Under the pieces are notes generated by a model. That model saw only the letters and a program-made list of their open reading frames with translations. It was not told where the DNA came from and made no database searches. A stretch of 64,000 nucleotides of DNA. Source: Nitzschia sp. DOCU1 (Eukaryota > Bacillariophyta > Bacillariophyceae > Bacillariales > Bacillariaceae). The stretch is from positions 2,433,352 to 2,497,351 of the forward strand of contig OX595988.1 in the NCBI GenBank assembly GCA_951394045.1. The letters are read 5' to 3'. The position numbers and the translations under genes were made by a program. Below are positions 21,264 to 32,531 of the stretch, in pieces (positions within the stretch are counted from its first letter, which is position 1; each line of letters begins with the position of its first letter).

Positions 21264-23936
21264 ATGTCCATGACAATCGGCACAGGCGTTTGGATCTTTT
21301 TTATTGTCGTGCTGTCTCTGATCTTTCCGTCGACGAACTCGCTAACCACGATGAATCACAGAATTGAGCTCTTTTTCAAAAACAACAATGATTTAGCGGA
21401 ACGAGTCAAGTTTCTCAATGCCAACGGCTTTCACGCCTTTAATCTGGTCAACAAGAATCAGCAAGATACCATGGAAGAATGGGTCAATTGCATCTTGGAA
21501 GAATGCGGATCTCAAGCTCATGTGTGTGCACATTTTTCACTCAAATACAACAAGGTTGCTCGAAAAGGTATACCCGAACACAGGCAGCAACTACAAAAAT
21601 TTCTGGATAGATCAAGGGCTCAGGAAGTGCTCATTATCAGCGGGAGCGGAAAGAAGACGGATTGGAATACAATCAAGGCTTTGAAGGCAACGTCGTCGAC
21701 GGACAAAATCACGTTGGCTGTCGCCTACAATCCCTACTTTCCTAACGTGGAAGACCAAACGCAAGAAGACCAGCGACTGGAGCAGAAACTTGGAACGGGC
21801 GCTGTTGGAAAGGTCTATCTTCAATTTGGAACCGACTTGGTGCGACTCAAAGCGGCACTGGAAAAACTTCAAAACAGGGGCGTTGCGATCGCCGGTTCTC
21901 TCTTTTTACCTACGGCCAAGTTGATTGCACAACAAAAGTTTCGTCCTTGGAATGGCGTCTTTCTAAACAAAGAGTTTCTCTCGGGCCCCGAGAATGCGGA
22001 ATCGATTGTATTGGAAATGATGAAGCTCTATAAACAGTACAATGCCGAAATGTTATGGGAGGCCCCCGGCATTCGGAATGAAAAGGACTTGCAAATTGTC
22101 ATGGATCTGATTTCAAAAGTCGACTTGCAAAATGGAGCCAGTACACGACAAGGCGAGAAAAAGAACGACGACATGGCCAACGAAGATGATGATGTTGCTC
22201 AAGCCAACTTGGTCGATACGTCCGGCTCGAAAGAATCAAAGTCGAGTCCTCCCAAACGACAGAAACTTGAAACGAATCGGTCAGGCACAGGAATCATGCT
22301 ATTTGGGTCCCATGACGTGCGCCTGCGTGACAACCAGGCATTGGAACAGGCACTTCGGCGGCACGAAAACGTCGTCCCATGTTTCTTATGGGCACCACAG
22401 GGGCAGTGGGGGGTCACAGGTGCACTCGAAGTGGTACTACAGGAAGCCTTGTTTAGTCTTGAATCCTCTCTGAAAAGCTTTCATCTCTCACTAGTTTGCC
22501 GGAACTGCAACGATGATGGTTCATTGGAGCTTGTCGAACTTGCAAAGGCAACCAATGCCGCCGCGGTATATTGGAATCGAGAGTACACACCAGAAAGTCG
22601 CTTGGTCTCGGAATCGCGGAGAGAAGCACTCGAAAAAGCGGGGGTTGTCGTAGTGGAATGTCAGTCGTCACTGCTCTATGATCCAGATTTGATAGATCTA
22701 GAAACCGGTTTCCATGGAGGACACTGGGGTACCTTGATGCCCTTTGTCAAACATTGCAAGAAACACTTTGGTGAACCACGACGTCCTACACCTTATCATG
22801 AGACCTTTCGCTTGCTTCAGGAGGTAAAGGAACTTGAAACAACAACCAGCTTTCCCAAGATGTCGGTCGCGGATCTCAACATGGCCATTATTCCCGGCAA
22901 AGTCCAATGGGACAAGGCCATTCGTGAGCGCTTTCCAATGAGCGAGGCAGCCGGTCGCGAAGCAATGGAAGAGTTCTTTCAAAAACGCTTGAGGCGCTAC
23001 GAGTCGGAACGAAGTCGCGCCGACAAAGAATTTGCCACTTCCAAACTATCACCGCATCTAAGAATCGGTACCATCTCACCCAATGAACTATTTTGGCGAA
23101 CCGAAGACAGTGGCCTTGGATATGACGAACTCAAGACGTTTTCCCGCCGCCTATTCTGGCGAGACTTGGCCTCCTTTCAGCTGAAATGTTTCCCGGATAT
23201 GCGCAATACACCTATTCGCAAACACTATCAAAAGATGAGCTGGGTGACAGGAGATGAAGAGCGGCGTCGCTTTGAGGCCTGGAAGTGGGGGAAGACGGGA
23301 TTTCCTATTGTTGATGCGGGTATGCGAGAGCTGTATGCCACAGGGTGGATGACGCAGTCGGTTCGAATGGTAGTGGCCTCGTTTCTGGTCGAATATCTAC
23401 GCGTGAATTGGGTCAAGGGTTGCGAGTGGTTTCACTACACACTGGTCGATGCAGACTCGGCGATCAACGCCATGATGTGGAACAATGCAGGCAAGAGTGG
23501 TATTGATCAATGGAATTTCATATTGTCACCAGTCACCGCCTCCCAAGATCCCAGCGGCGACTATACACGAGAATGGGTTCCCGAGCTTGCGAACCTGCCA
23601 TCAGCAGCACTGGTTCATCGTCCTTGGGAAGCTCCTAAGGAAGTCTTGGAACGTGCCAACGTTGTCCTCGGAGAAACCTACCCCGAACGGGTGGTCGTCG
23701 ATCTGAAAGCAGAACGAGCCCTAAGTGTGGAAAGTACGCTAGAGATGAGACGGAAATCTCAGGACGCTAACACAGATCGTGGATATGATCTTATCCATCT
23801 TCCTAGTGGCAAAAATGCTGTAGTCTTTACCAAGAAGGAATATCGCATTGGTCGCGATGGTCAACTTTTGACCAAAGAAACAACGCGGCAGCGAAAGGCA
23901 TCCCTGGGGGAAAACGGAAAGAAGCTGCGGCATTAA
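21264..23936 (+). CDS. Photolyase/cryptochrome with N-terminal MTHFR-like domain
   Basis: 890 residues from the ATG at 21264, chosen because it starts a clean signal/anchor sequence (GVWIFFIVVLSLIFPS); an ATG at 21060 would add 68 residues. Residues about 35-300 resemble the TIM barrel of methylenetetrahydrofolate reductase: IELFFKNNNDLAERVKFL, AHVCAHFSL, EVLIISGSGKK, ITLAVAYNPYFPN, VYLQFGTDLVRLKAAL and GVAIAGSLFLPTAKLIAQ in MetF order. A charged linker follows. The photolyase part begins near 343 (GIMLFGSHDVRLRDN), with SKLSPHLRIGTISP near 592, RRLFWRDLASFQLKCFP, KWGKTGFPIVDAGMRELYAT near 672 and an Asp/Trp-rich FAD end (INAMMWNNAGKSGIDQWNF). It should bind FAD and act in blue light as repair enzyme or receptor; the subclass is uncertain. 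Confidence 0.88.
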   Translation: MSMTIGTGVWIFFIVVLSLIFPSTNSLTTMNHRIELFFKNNNDLAERVKFLNANGFHAFNLVNKNQQDTMEEWVNCILEECGSQAHVCAHFSLKYNKVARKGIPEHRQQLQKFLDRSRAQEVLIISGSGKKTDWNTIKALKATSSTDKITLAVAYNPYFPNVEDQTQEDQRLEQKLGTGAVGKVYLQFGTDLVRLKAALEKLQNRGVAIAGSLFLPTAKLIAQQKFRPWNGVFLNKEFLSGPENAESIVLEMMKLYKQYNAEMLWEAPGIRNEKDLQIVMDLISKVDLQNGASTRQGEKKNDDMANEDDDVAQANLVDTSGSKESKSSPPKRQKLETNRSGTGIMLFGSHDVRLRDNQALEQALRRHENVVPCFLWAPQGQWGVTGALEVVLQEALFSLESSLKSFHLSLVCRNCNDDGSLELVELAKATNAAAVYWNREYTPESRLVSESRREALEKAGVVVVECQSSLLYDPDLIDLETGFHGGHWGTLMPFVKHCKKHFGEPRRPTPYHETFRLLQEVKELETTTSFPKMSVADLNMAIIPGKVQWDKAIRERFPMSEAAGREAMEEFFQKRLRRYESERSRADKEFATSKLSPHLRIGTISPNELFWRTEDSGLGYDELKTFSRRLFWRDLASFQLKCFPDMRNTPIRKHYQKMSWVTGDEERRRFEAWKWGKTGFPIVDAGMRELYATGWMTQSVRMVVASFLVEYLRVNWVKGCEWFHYTLVDADSAINAMMWNNAGKSGIDQWNFILSPVTASQDPSGDYTREWVPELANLPSAALVHRPWEAPKEVLERANVVLGETYPERVVVDLKAERALSVESTLEMRRKSQDANTDRGYDLIHLPSGKNAVVFTKKEYRIGRDGQLLTKETTRQRKASLGENGKKLRH

Positions 23937-24563
23937 AAAGTTGTATATCCGATCTAGACGAAACTGTAGGCTATAACCTGTGGAGATACGGTATCTCTCG
24001 AGTAGATTACTACTCTGCTACCGGTAAAGGGAGCTGGAAGATGGCACTACCAGATTAGCTAGCTAGGGCGAACAATACTTGAAGTAGAAATAAGGAGGGT
24101 CAAGTAGTTTTCAATGTGCCGACTTGCTCGACTTCGCTGCTGTGTGTACTTCTTAGGTAGGCTCCACGTTAGTTCCCGTGTCTGCGTGAGTCGTAGTTGT
24201 GCATGGAAGGCGCGCCAACGGCGCCACAACATGATGTGGGCACCCTTCCGTTGAAAACTTGAATCCTTTCCAAAAACGCCCACAAAGGCCTCGCTGGCAT
24301 TCGCCTTTTTGAGAGGTGCGCGCAAAATCTAGAAATTTAGTTTGGTATCTTGACTGAGATTTTTGGGCCGCTTTAAATGTGTACGATCGCTGGAGAGGCT
24401 CCTGTACGTTGGATGCAGACGTCGCCATACTCCATTCTTTCACTGTTCATTCGATACTCAATCTCAATTGATCTCAATTGAACAACACATCATCATTCAT
24501 CATCTCCAAGTTGTTGTTCCTGGGTGTTTACTACCTCTTGTTTCCCAACATCAGTCATCGACC
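23937..24563. other. Intergenic with promoter/5' UTR of the multidomain gene
   Basis: 627 bp, no gene. Close to the start codon lies a tandem pair of the decamer atctcaattg at 24461-24480, followed by a CATCATCATT-like stretch. Confidence 0.45.
24461..24480. repeat. Tandem duplicated decamer
   Basis: Two exact consecutive copies of atctcaattg, 84 bp before the start codon of the multidomain gene. Possibly a promoter element, possibly chance. Confidence 0.5.
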
Positions 24564-27500
24564 ATGGCGACCGCGACATCAGGTGGCAAGGTGACTCCAC
24601 CATTGGAAACCAAAGCTCAAATCGACAAAGATTACGACTATTACATCTCGAAGTACAATGCCCAGGCTCCGCCACCGCCGCCTGCCAATCCGCCCCGTCC
24701 GAGTAATTACAGTGCTAAATACAACCATCATCATGGGAATCTAGGCGTAATACCGATGGAACCTGTTATGGAACAACTTCCCATGGGCGGTACACCCCCC
24801 AGGCCACCAGTGGGGCCCAGTGGTAATAGAAGTGGTGGCGCAGAAGGATCGCCGGAAGAAAAGGTGGACGGAGATGAAGCACTCTTGGATCTAGCACAGT
24901 TAGAAGAATTACATCATGAAGCGGAGCGCATGAAGGCTCTGGGTAACAAGCACATGGCGGCACAGGTATGTTTGACGAGATGGATCGATCGTCTGGATGT
25001 AATGTTATATTCGAAATGGTCTCATTTTTTGAATGGCGCATCCTGCAGGAATATACGCGAGCTTACAATGCATATTCCGCGGCGCTGCAACTCTCTCCAG
25101 TGGGTCCTTCTTCGCATGTCTTTTTATCGAATAGATCTGCAGCTCTGTTGTCTTTGAAACGATATTCCGCGGCGGCCACGGACGCTCGCCGCGCCATTGC
25201 GTTGGCTCCCACCTTTGGAAAAGCCCATGCTCGTCTAGGACAGGCCTTGTACTTTCTCAAGGATTACGAAGGTGCTGTGGCGGCCTATGAAGATGCTATT
25301 CATTATGAGCCAGACAATTCTATCACGAAAACATACCTGGAAAAAGCTAAGACGAAATGTGATCGACAGAAAGAAAAGCAGGCCAAGTCGGCGCGGGGAG
25401 AAGAAATGTCAGTATTAACGGAGAATACCAGTATCCAAGGAACCGTAGAGAACAGTGTGGCAACAGACCCAAATGCACAAAATGCCGTGGTCAAGACCAT
25501 GGGGTTTCGAGGCCAGTCGAATGCCATGTCCAAGGCAGTTGGAGGGGGCATTCACCACACCTCTAGTGTCGATACTGTGAATACAGTTAATACAGAGGAC
25601 GATCCAGACTTTGAGGAAGCTCTCCGGATCCAAGAACGAGCCAATCGCTACCTTGCGAATAAAAATTACAAGTACGCTATCGAAGAGTACACTGCTGCCT
25701 TGTTTCTGGTTCCGGATGACTACAATTTGTCTCCTGATTTGCACTTGGGTCGAGCCCATGCCCTGAATGGTAGTCGAAGACATGAGAGTGCCAAAATTGA
25801 CGCAACGTTGGCTCTCCGAATCAAGCAGTCACCCGAGGCGTATTCGACTTTAGCCAAGTCGTTGTTTTACTTGAAGGATTATCAAGGTGCCATTGAAGCC
25901 TTTGGGCGGTGCAAGGATTTACTTCCGGAAGGCGAATCTCTCAGCATGTTTGACAGGGCTTATTTGCAAAAATCAGAGGCCGCATTACAAGAAGCTTTGG
26001 CATCAGAAGATGGACCCTCGGCATCGAGATCAATGTCGAGTACAGCGCCGATTCCAAAGTTAAAACCACCGCGGTTTGTTCCACGAGAAGAGGTGAGTGT
26101 GTCTAGCCTGGTGTGGGAAGACCAGTTTGTTGTCATTTTGGATGCCTCACTTGATTTTTTGTCCATCCTCAGGCTCTGAGTCGAACGCCGAATATTCCAG
26201 CTATGCCAAAGAGTTGGCCACAACAAACGCCGCATGATGCAAATACTCTTCAATGTGGACCAGAACGCGAGGTTATGTTTTTGTCGGAAGCATTAGGGAT
26301 TAAGTTGAATCGGGGGCCGGATGGTGTTGTACGTGTTATTGATGTTTCCCCGGAGATACCCGGCTCTCCAATTGCTCGTGAAGGAAAGATTTATGTTGGA
26401 GATGTAATTAGGGAAGCTGCTGGCGTAGATCTGCGGAGACCGATTACGAATATTATGTGGGGCGACACTGTCGCGTTAATCAAAATGGCGCCCCGACCAA
26501 TCGTTCTTATGGTAGCCGAAGAGTTGAATCCTCCACCTACCATCTCCGAGCAACGGAAGGCTTTAGCAGCTAATGCGCTATCACCAACGTCTGCCGCTGA
26601 GTATTTTCCATCCAACTCCAGCGGCGACGAAGGCGTAAAGGAGCTTTTGGGTCAAGTAAGTAGCAGGTGATGTATCAATAGATCATTGTTGTTGAACTTA
26701 TATCTTATGTCTTACAGTCTGTGTCCCAAAGGATTGAGCCTCCAGAGGAATCCGGAGTCAGACCTGTTGCGACATTAGATCATCCAATTGAAGTGGCAGA
26801 AGCTCCTTTAGTCGACGCCACTGAGACTGAAAGAGCAGATGTTGTGGATACCCCTAGCGAATCTGCACAACAGGAAGACACAGTGAGCGACCCTGCGCAG
26901 GCTGCCACCGAGGACGAGGCCGAAGTTGCTATTTCACCTGCTGACGGAGGGAATGAAACAACCAACGACGAGCCGGATGAAGGAGCAAGAGAAGATGGAG
27001 GTCTTGACCAACGAGCGTCCACAGTGTCCCTGAGAGACGAAGAGCAAGAAAAGCTTGGCAAAGAGATCTTCTTCCACCGAAATGCAAATCCTAAGTACAA
27101 CGGGTGGGACAATCTGAGGTGGATGTCTTACTCGGGCGCTCGAAAAATTGAATTTGTTGGGCCTGTGTGTCAGTTTGTTCCCGGGCGTCGAGCACTGTTC
27201 TGGTCGGGCGATCAATATTTGGAGAGGTCCCTAGTGGTATATAGTGAACCAAAGCTGATCCTTATAGTGAGACCGCCAGAGGACATGGCAGAGGTCCTTC
27301 AAATTTTGGATCTGCCACCTGGTGCAACGGCCAATAACGCAGAAGAGATTTTCCGAACCTACCTTGTTGTTGAATCTGTTGTCGAACCCAAGACTTGTAA
27401 GCTAAGACTGTCACCGCTTACGACAGCAACTTCAGTGCTGCCTGATGTAGGACAAGACGATGCCAGGCGAAGATCATGCTTCGAATTGTTGACTCCGCTG

Positions 27501-29560
27501 GAATCTGTGATTTTGTCGGCAGTCCGCCTTCGAAAAGGAGCCGAGAGGGCATTGACTTCGTTTACTGATTCCGGTGCCTATCTAGAGACGACAAGTGTGG
27601 AGCATATTTTGCAAAAGTGTATCTGCGAGGCCCACAAGCCCGTCAAAGAGTCTGGAGTTGTAGATAACCTTTCTTGGAAGCATCAGGTGGTCCTCGGGAC
27701 ACTCCATTCTCACGTGGTTCTCGGAAATCAGAAGATTCTTGATTTGGCTCTTGCAGCGGCACGAACATCATCAGAAGATGGAGGCCCTGGCTATGTTGAC
27801 GCGAGAATCATCGATGCGGTTGACGAGAGTGGACGAACCCCTCTTCATTATGCCTGTTCTGGTAGGTTGTCCTCGGCTGTTTCATCCCTTGTCAAGGCTG
27901 GCGCGAATGTTGACACAAGAGCAGAGCCCTATGATATGACACCATGCCATCTCTGCGCATTGCACTTAGACTTCAAGAGCCTCCAGGCAATCTTATCTGT
28001 CAATAAACGACCGAATGTTGTCGATAGTTGGGGTCGCACGCCATTGTATTTGGCTGTCATGGAAGGGCGGTCCGTCGGGCTATCGAGAAACCCCGCCGCT
28101 CTTGAAAGCTGTCTTTCTGTCTTGGAATCCCATGGGGCACAGGTCGAGGCGCCTATGGGTTTCCAACATCCCGTCAGTGCTCTTGCAGCTGATTGGAGTC
28201 ACGAAGAATTGGCAGTGGTTCTGAAGCACGTGCACTATCGGTACCCCCTCGCCATCGCAGACGCTAGTGACAGGCAGAGAGTAGGTATTTCTGTCAGTGC
28301 GCTTTATCAGTATCCTGTGCACTCTTGTTTGGTTGCCCTCCGGAAGTTTATTCAGAATTCTGCCGAAGGAGATCAAAGAGTCGACGCTGTCCCAGAGAAG
28401 AAACTATCTTTGTAAGTTTCTGAGCGCAATTTGCTGGAGATATTGTTTCGCTTCACTCTAATTCTTTTTGCCGTTCCAGGACTTTGGATGTATTGCTCAA
28501 GTGTGGATTTGAGCCAAATGAGAGGCTCGAAGGTCTAGTAGAGACCTTTGACGGAGTTGACGATTTGGCCGCCCATTTTGGCTTCGCTCCATTACAAATT
28601 CTAGCAGCTGCCGCTCTCGACGCCATGACTCTGGAAGACAAGCTTGGCGTGGCACTTTATATGAACGTAATGAAAGAAATTTCGAACGCCATGGAGACTA
28701 TCATCGGGCAAGGAGGCAGGTCCTCCCTCGATCCGCCACCGACGCTACGGTCGAAAGACCGCCGATCAAGTAGTAGCATCTCCGACTCATCGACAGGCAG
28801 CCAAGAAGTGAGGGGCGAATTTCTGGTGCACGATCGCACGTTGCTTAAACTTCAAAGCAACAAGAAATTATTGGAGATTTTGGGAGGAGCACGTCTCCTC
28901 TCTGCCGAAAAGTCATGGACTGATTTGAAGCCAGTTGCAGCGACACCTGGCTCTTTTGTGTTCCACACTGACAAATTGGCGATTGACGATTCCGAAGCTC
29001 CGGGTGGTAGCGACGTGAAAACGTGCGCGATATGCTGGAAAGGTTTTGGTACAATCACGAATCGCAAGCACCGCTGCAGAATCTCTCGGCGGCATATTTG
29101 CGATGAATGCTCATCGAAGCGTGTAATTGACGGCGAAGAACACCGTGTGAGTGACGGGCAGTTTCTCTTGGCCCGAGCGGACTTGACAGAGTCAAGATCG
29201 CGGAAACAAGAGCAAACGATGGCTCGGGCAAGTACCGCAGATCAACAAAGTGCCTCGGCCAGGATCCTCCGGTTGGAGGCAGAAGAGTCTGCTAACCGAG
29301 ATTCACTGTTTGGTAATGTAATTGGCAACATGGCAAAGGCTGTTTTTGGCGAGGACGATCAAACTGCATCTCAATCACACTCTGAGACTATCCAAGGTCT
29401 TTCGGAAACTCTGGGCCAGACAAGAAACCAGCTGATCGAAAGGGGCGACAAGCTCAATACCCTTGCAGACAAGTCTGATCGCCTCGTCAACGCCAGTAAG
29501 GATTTCGCATCGATGGCAAAAGAGCTCAACAGGCAGACCCAAGGGGGATTCTTTTGGTAG
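24564..29560 (+). CDS. TPR-PDZ-ankyrin-FYVE-like-R-SNARE multidomain protein (five exons)
   Basis: Exons 24564-24965, 25049-26092, 26173-26655, 26718-28411 and 28480-29560; the introns of 83, 80, 62 and 68 bp are all GT-AG and phases close to 1567 residues. Order: Pro-rich N-terminus; TPRs at about 110-255 (YTRAYNAYSAALQLSP, AHARLGQALYFLKDYEGA) and again at 330-430; a PDZ-like domain at about 514-600 (LGIKLNRGPDGVVRVIDVSP, GDVIREAAGVDL); an acidic linker; an unassigned region; ankyrins at about 1004-1100 (GRTPLHYACSGR, GRTPLYLAVMEGRS); a FYVE-like finger at 1390-1430 (CAIC, RKHRCR, ICDEC) whose second zinc pair set is degenerate (RIS for R-x-C, RVSDGQ for RVCDxC); and a C-terminal R-SNARE-like coil at about 1510-1560 (RNQLIERGDKLNTLADKSD) with no membrane anchor. 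Membrane-tethering at endosomes is inferred. Confidence 0.88.
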
Positions 29561-30197
29561 TCGCCGTGGTGAATATCTCATATCCGTGCGGGCATTATGG
29601 CGCTACCTTTCTAGTCTGCCGATTCATGAAAGGTTCAGCTTCAAATAACTTTGGAAGATATTCTTGTCGGTGTCGTAGATCACAACCACATGCAAGGATA
29701 TAATAATTTCCTAAACTGGCTATTTTCAGCAATTCTAAACTCATGATGCTGGCTTATTTTTTGTTCTTGTGTCGGATACAGACCCACTACAGCATATGGC
29801 ACACCTGGGAGTAAGTAGCAGCTCTGCGATGACTATTGTTGGTGGCTTGGATAGGCCTGCAGAAATGAGGGGGTTCCGACACGATTCCCCCACTATTAAC
29901 CCCTCCCTCAAAACCACGATTCGCCATCCTGCCCCAAAGTTGAACACGTCATTCGTACCTCACTTTGGCGCTCTGATTCGATGACTGACTGACTCCTCGC
30001 TGATGACAAAAAGATACGTTTCCCACCGACCACGGCAGCTCGACGTCAACAGGAGGGGAACCCCCAACGGCGCTAGTAGTAGCGCCGCATTCAATAGTCA
30101 GGATTGTCACTAAAAATCAAGACCACTACTAGCTCTAGAAAGCACTCGTCAATTGGTTCTATTTTCTCAGACTCGTTTGAATAGCAACGATCGAAAG
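29561..30197. other. Intergenic, promoter of rubredoxin
   Basis: 637 bp without a supported gene; only short frames that cross in several phases. Confidence 0.4.
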
Positions 30198-30785
30198 ATG
30201 ATGATTCCCAAGGTTTTGATTTTGGCAGTGATGACGGCCATGTCGGCCAACGCATTTACGATTCAATCTCGCGTGACGACAACAACGACGACGAGATCGA
30301 TTCATCGCCAGCAAGGCAGATTCGTGCCCCTTCAGATGTCCGAGGAACCGACCAGTACAGCGGCCGATCCCATGGACGAGGCCATGGAAGAGCTGGATTC
30401 GGAAACGCTCCGACAAATGGAGAAGGCTCGAAAAGCTCAAGAATTGAGGGACCAAGAAGTGTTCATGAAAAAGAGTACCGGAAAGCACCAATGCACAAAC
30501 TGTGACTGGGAATTCGATGAAACCAAAGGAGACAGTATGATGATTGGAGGCATGATCAAGCCAGGAACTGCTTTCAGTGAGCTACCGGCTGATTGGCGTT
30601 GTCCAGTGTGCCGAGCCTCGAAGGACGCTTTTGTTGAGGTCGTAGAAGAGATTCCAGGGTTTGAGGTTAACCAAGGCTATGGATTTGGCACGAACTCTTG
30701 GACAGCGGGTCAAAAGAATGCTGCTATTTTTGGTGGACTTGCATTGTTCTTCTTTCTGTTCATCGGGGGATACGCCCTTTCGTAA
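30198..30785 (+). CDS. Plastid-targeted membrane-anchored rubredoxin
   Basis: 195 residues from the ATG at 30198. A signal peptide ([20 protein letters not shown]) ends at the ANAF^TIQS site, followed by a Thr/Arg-rich transit stretch, so plastid import is likely. A helical charged segment precedes the rubredoxin fold (about residues 108-160), with iron ligands CTNC and CPVC, each C-x2-C, and the conserved D-W-E-F-D and [12 protein letters not shown]-terminal span ([18 protein letters not shown]) anchors it, as in the cyanobacterial/algal RubA/RBD1 proteins needed for photosystem assembly. That role is inferred from the layout. It converges with the transporter gene, 103 bp apart. Confidence 0.92.
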   Translation: MMIPKVLILAVMTAMSANAFTIQSRVTTTTTTRSIHRQQGRFVPLQMSEEPTSTAADPMDEAMEELDSETLRQMEKARKAQELRDQEVFMKKSTGKHQCTNCDWEFDETKGDSMMIGGMIKPGTAFSELPADWRCPVCRASKDAFVEVVEEIPGFEVNQGYGFGTNSWTAGQKNAAIFGGLALFFFLFIGGYALS

Positions 30786-30888
30786 GATTTCGGCGTTGGT
30801 GTGGGCCATGGTGCCGTCATCCGGGCTCCGACCACCCGTACAATCAGCCATAGGCCGTAAATAGCAAAGCAATAATAACTTCCACTAT

Positions 30889-32073
30889 CTAGCAAATCGG
30901 TGCTAAGTCTTTGGTCACTTTGTGACTCCGTTTAGGATATCCGGATGTTCCCTCCTGAGACGTAGTCGTGCCCGAGTTTCCGAGAAGCTCGTACACAAAC
31001 ACTCCAGATATTTCAAGAACCAAGGCAAGGTAAAAAAGTGATGATGGCGCCTCCTGGAAAGCCACGATGCTAAAGCAAATAGCCCACATGTTGGACGATT
31101 GAAGAGAAAGATTTAGCAATGTGGCGTCGGACGAGACGAGGAAAACTGACGCCGAGACGTAGTACAAGACCAAAATTGGCACATAAATGGCCATGACACC
31201 CAACGCTGGATACAAGCTGTCTTTGTCTCGGAAGAGATCGACGACGGAGTCTCGCTCGGTCAGCAGGACCAGAAGGCCACAGAAAAATGTCCCACCGAAT
31301 CCAAGCATACCAAGATACTCTTTACGGTCAACATGTTTACACCAAAACTCCCCAACAGCGTCACCAATCCCATAGAGAATGGCGGCTATCAAAGCCAAAA
31401 AATCTCCATAATAGGAATGCGGGTGAAGGTTTGGTCCTTCTGACCCGCTGCTGGAAGTGGCCAGGTCCGTCCACATCGTCATCGTCCCTGCTGTCAGACA
31501 GAGGGCCACCCCAAGAAAGTGCGCCGGTCGATAGTGCTTCCGCAGAAGAATGTGACAAGAAACCATAATAGAAGGGGCCGTCAGTGAGCTTAACAGCGTT
31601 GAGCTTGGGAGTGACGTGTTCTTCAGCGACAGAAGCGTCAAGTAGTTTGGCGTGACATCTAAAATGCAGAGACAAAGGTAGTACCACCAAGGAGTCCTCA
31701 GTCGGATGCGAGTCATCGGAATGTGATACGACGTAGTATCCTCGTGTGAAACTGTAGGCGCGAACCAGAGGTGAATCGACATGAATGCATACGTATGAAA
31801 CATGAGAAAGAAAGGAAATACTTTGCCCATCCCATACTCCAGATAGAACGATGCGGCATTTTGCGATGACGCGAGTAGGGCGATCAACTGGCCAAAGAGG
31901 AGATTCAACCACTTGTTATTTGGGGGCTTTGGAATGTTTCTTGAGGAGATGTCAATTCGGCGTTGCAATTCACCCCAAACCGATGGAGGGTGTCCAGAGC
32001 AGGACGACCTTTCACCCCCGACTCCGTGCAAAGGAGTTAGTTCGGTACTCAAGGTTGCCTCGTCGACCTTCAT
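30889..32073 (-). CDS. SLC35F-type (DUF914) nucleotide-sugar/drug-metabolite family transporter
   Basis: 394 residues, with about ten hydrophobic spans filling 55-380. The family pattern is visible: LLFGQLIALLASSQN at TM1, WWYYLCLCILDVTPNYLTLL, SLKNTSLPSSTLLSSLTAP, then ALIAAILYGIGDAV in the second half and LVSSDATLLNLSLQSSNMW near the C-terminus. SLC35F1/F2/F6 relatives sit in the secretory pathway or plasma membrane; the substrate is not predictable here. The start ATG gives a soluble 50-residue N-terminus without a cleavable signal. DMT-superfamily relatives are the main alternative. Confidence 0.88.
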   Translation of the reverse strand: MKVDEATLSTELTPLHGVGGERSSCSGHPPSVWGELQRRIDISSRNIPKPPNNKWLNLLFGQLIALLASSQNAASFYLEYGMGKVFPFFLMFHTYAFMSIHLWFAPTVSHEDTTSYHIPMTRIRLRTPWWYYLCLCILDVTPNYLTLLSLKNTSLPSSTLLSSLTAPSIMVSCHILLRKHYRPAHFLGVALCLTAGTMTMWTDLATSSSGSEGPNLHPHSYYGDFLALIAAILYGIGDAVGEFWCKHVDRKEYLGMLGFGGTFFCGLLVLLTERDSVVDLFRDKDSLYPALGVMAIYVPILVLYYVSASVFLVSSDATLLNLSLQSSNMWAICFSIVAFQEAPSSLFYLALVLEISGVFVYELLGNSGTTTSQEGTSGYPKRSHKVTKDLAPIC

Positions 32074-32531
32074 AAGTCCTGCTGGTATCTACGATATACT
32101 GATCGATTCACTCTTGTCATTCTCTATGGCATGTCAATGTTCCTGCCTTGCAAAAAGAAGTCGTACTCGGAGACGCCGTCGCCTTACACCATCCATGTTT
32201 CGAAATATGGTATGAGGTACCAGCGAGCCCAAAATTGCATATTTGCCATTGATGCGGCCTTCACATCAGACACAGCGATGCGGCGCGCTCAAAATTGCTT
32301 GGCTGTCGTCGGCCGTCGAAGAAATTGACCAATCCGACCTCGACAGGCTGCTATTAACACGAACAACGATAGGGCACCACCACCCAGGAAATTCAAAATA
32401 CTATGATGGAAATTCCCCTAATATCTATCTAATATATCGTTTTACAATATATGTGTCATGAGCCCTCACCCCACCCCTCCCTGAGAAGGATATAAGAGGC
32501 TGATGTACTATAGAACGAGCCATGTGCGTCT
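32074..32531. other. Intergenic, promoter of the transporter
   Basis: 458 bp, AT-rich in the middle, without a supported gene. Confidence 0.4.

Noticed and set aside
24363..29560. Five separate genes for TPR, PDZ, ankyrin and zinc-finger parts
   Set aside because: All boundaries carry GT...AG with matching phase and the TPR unit itself is split by the first intron.
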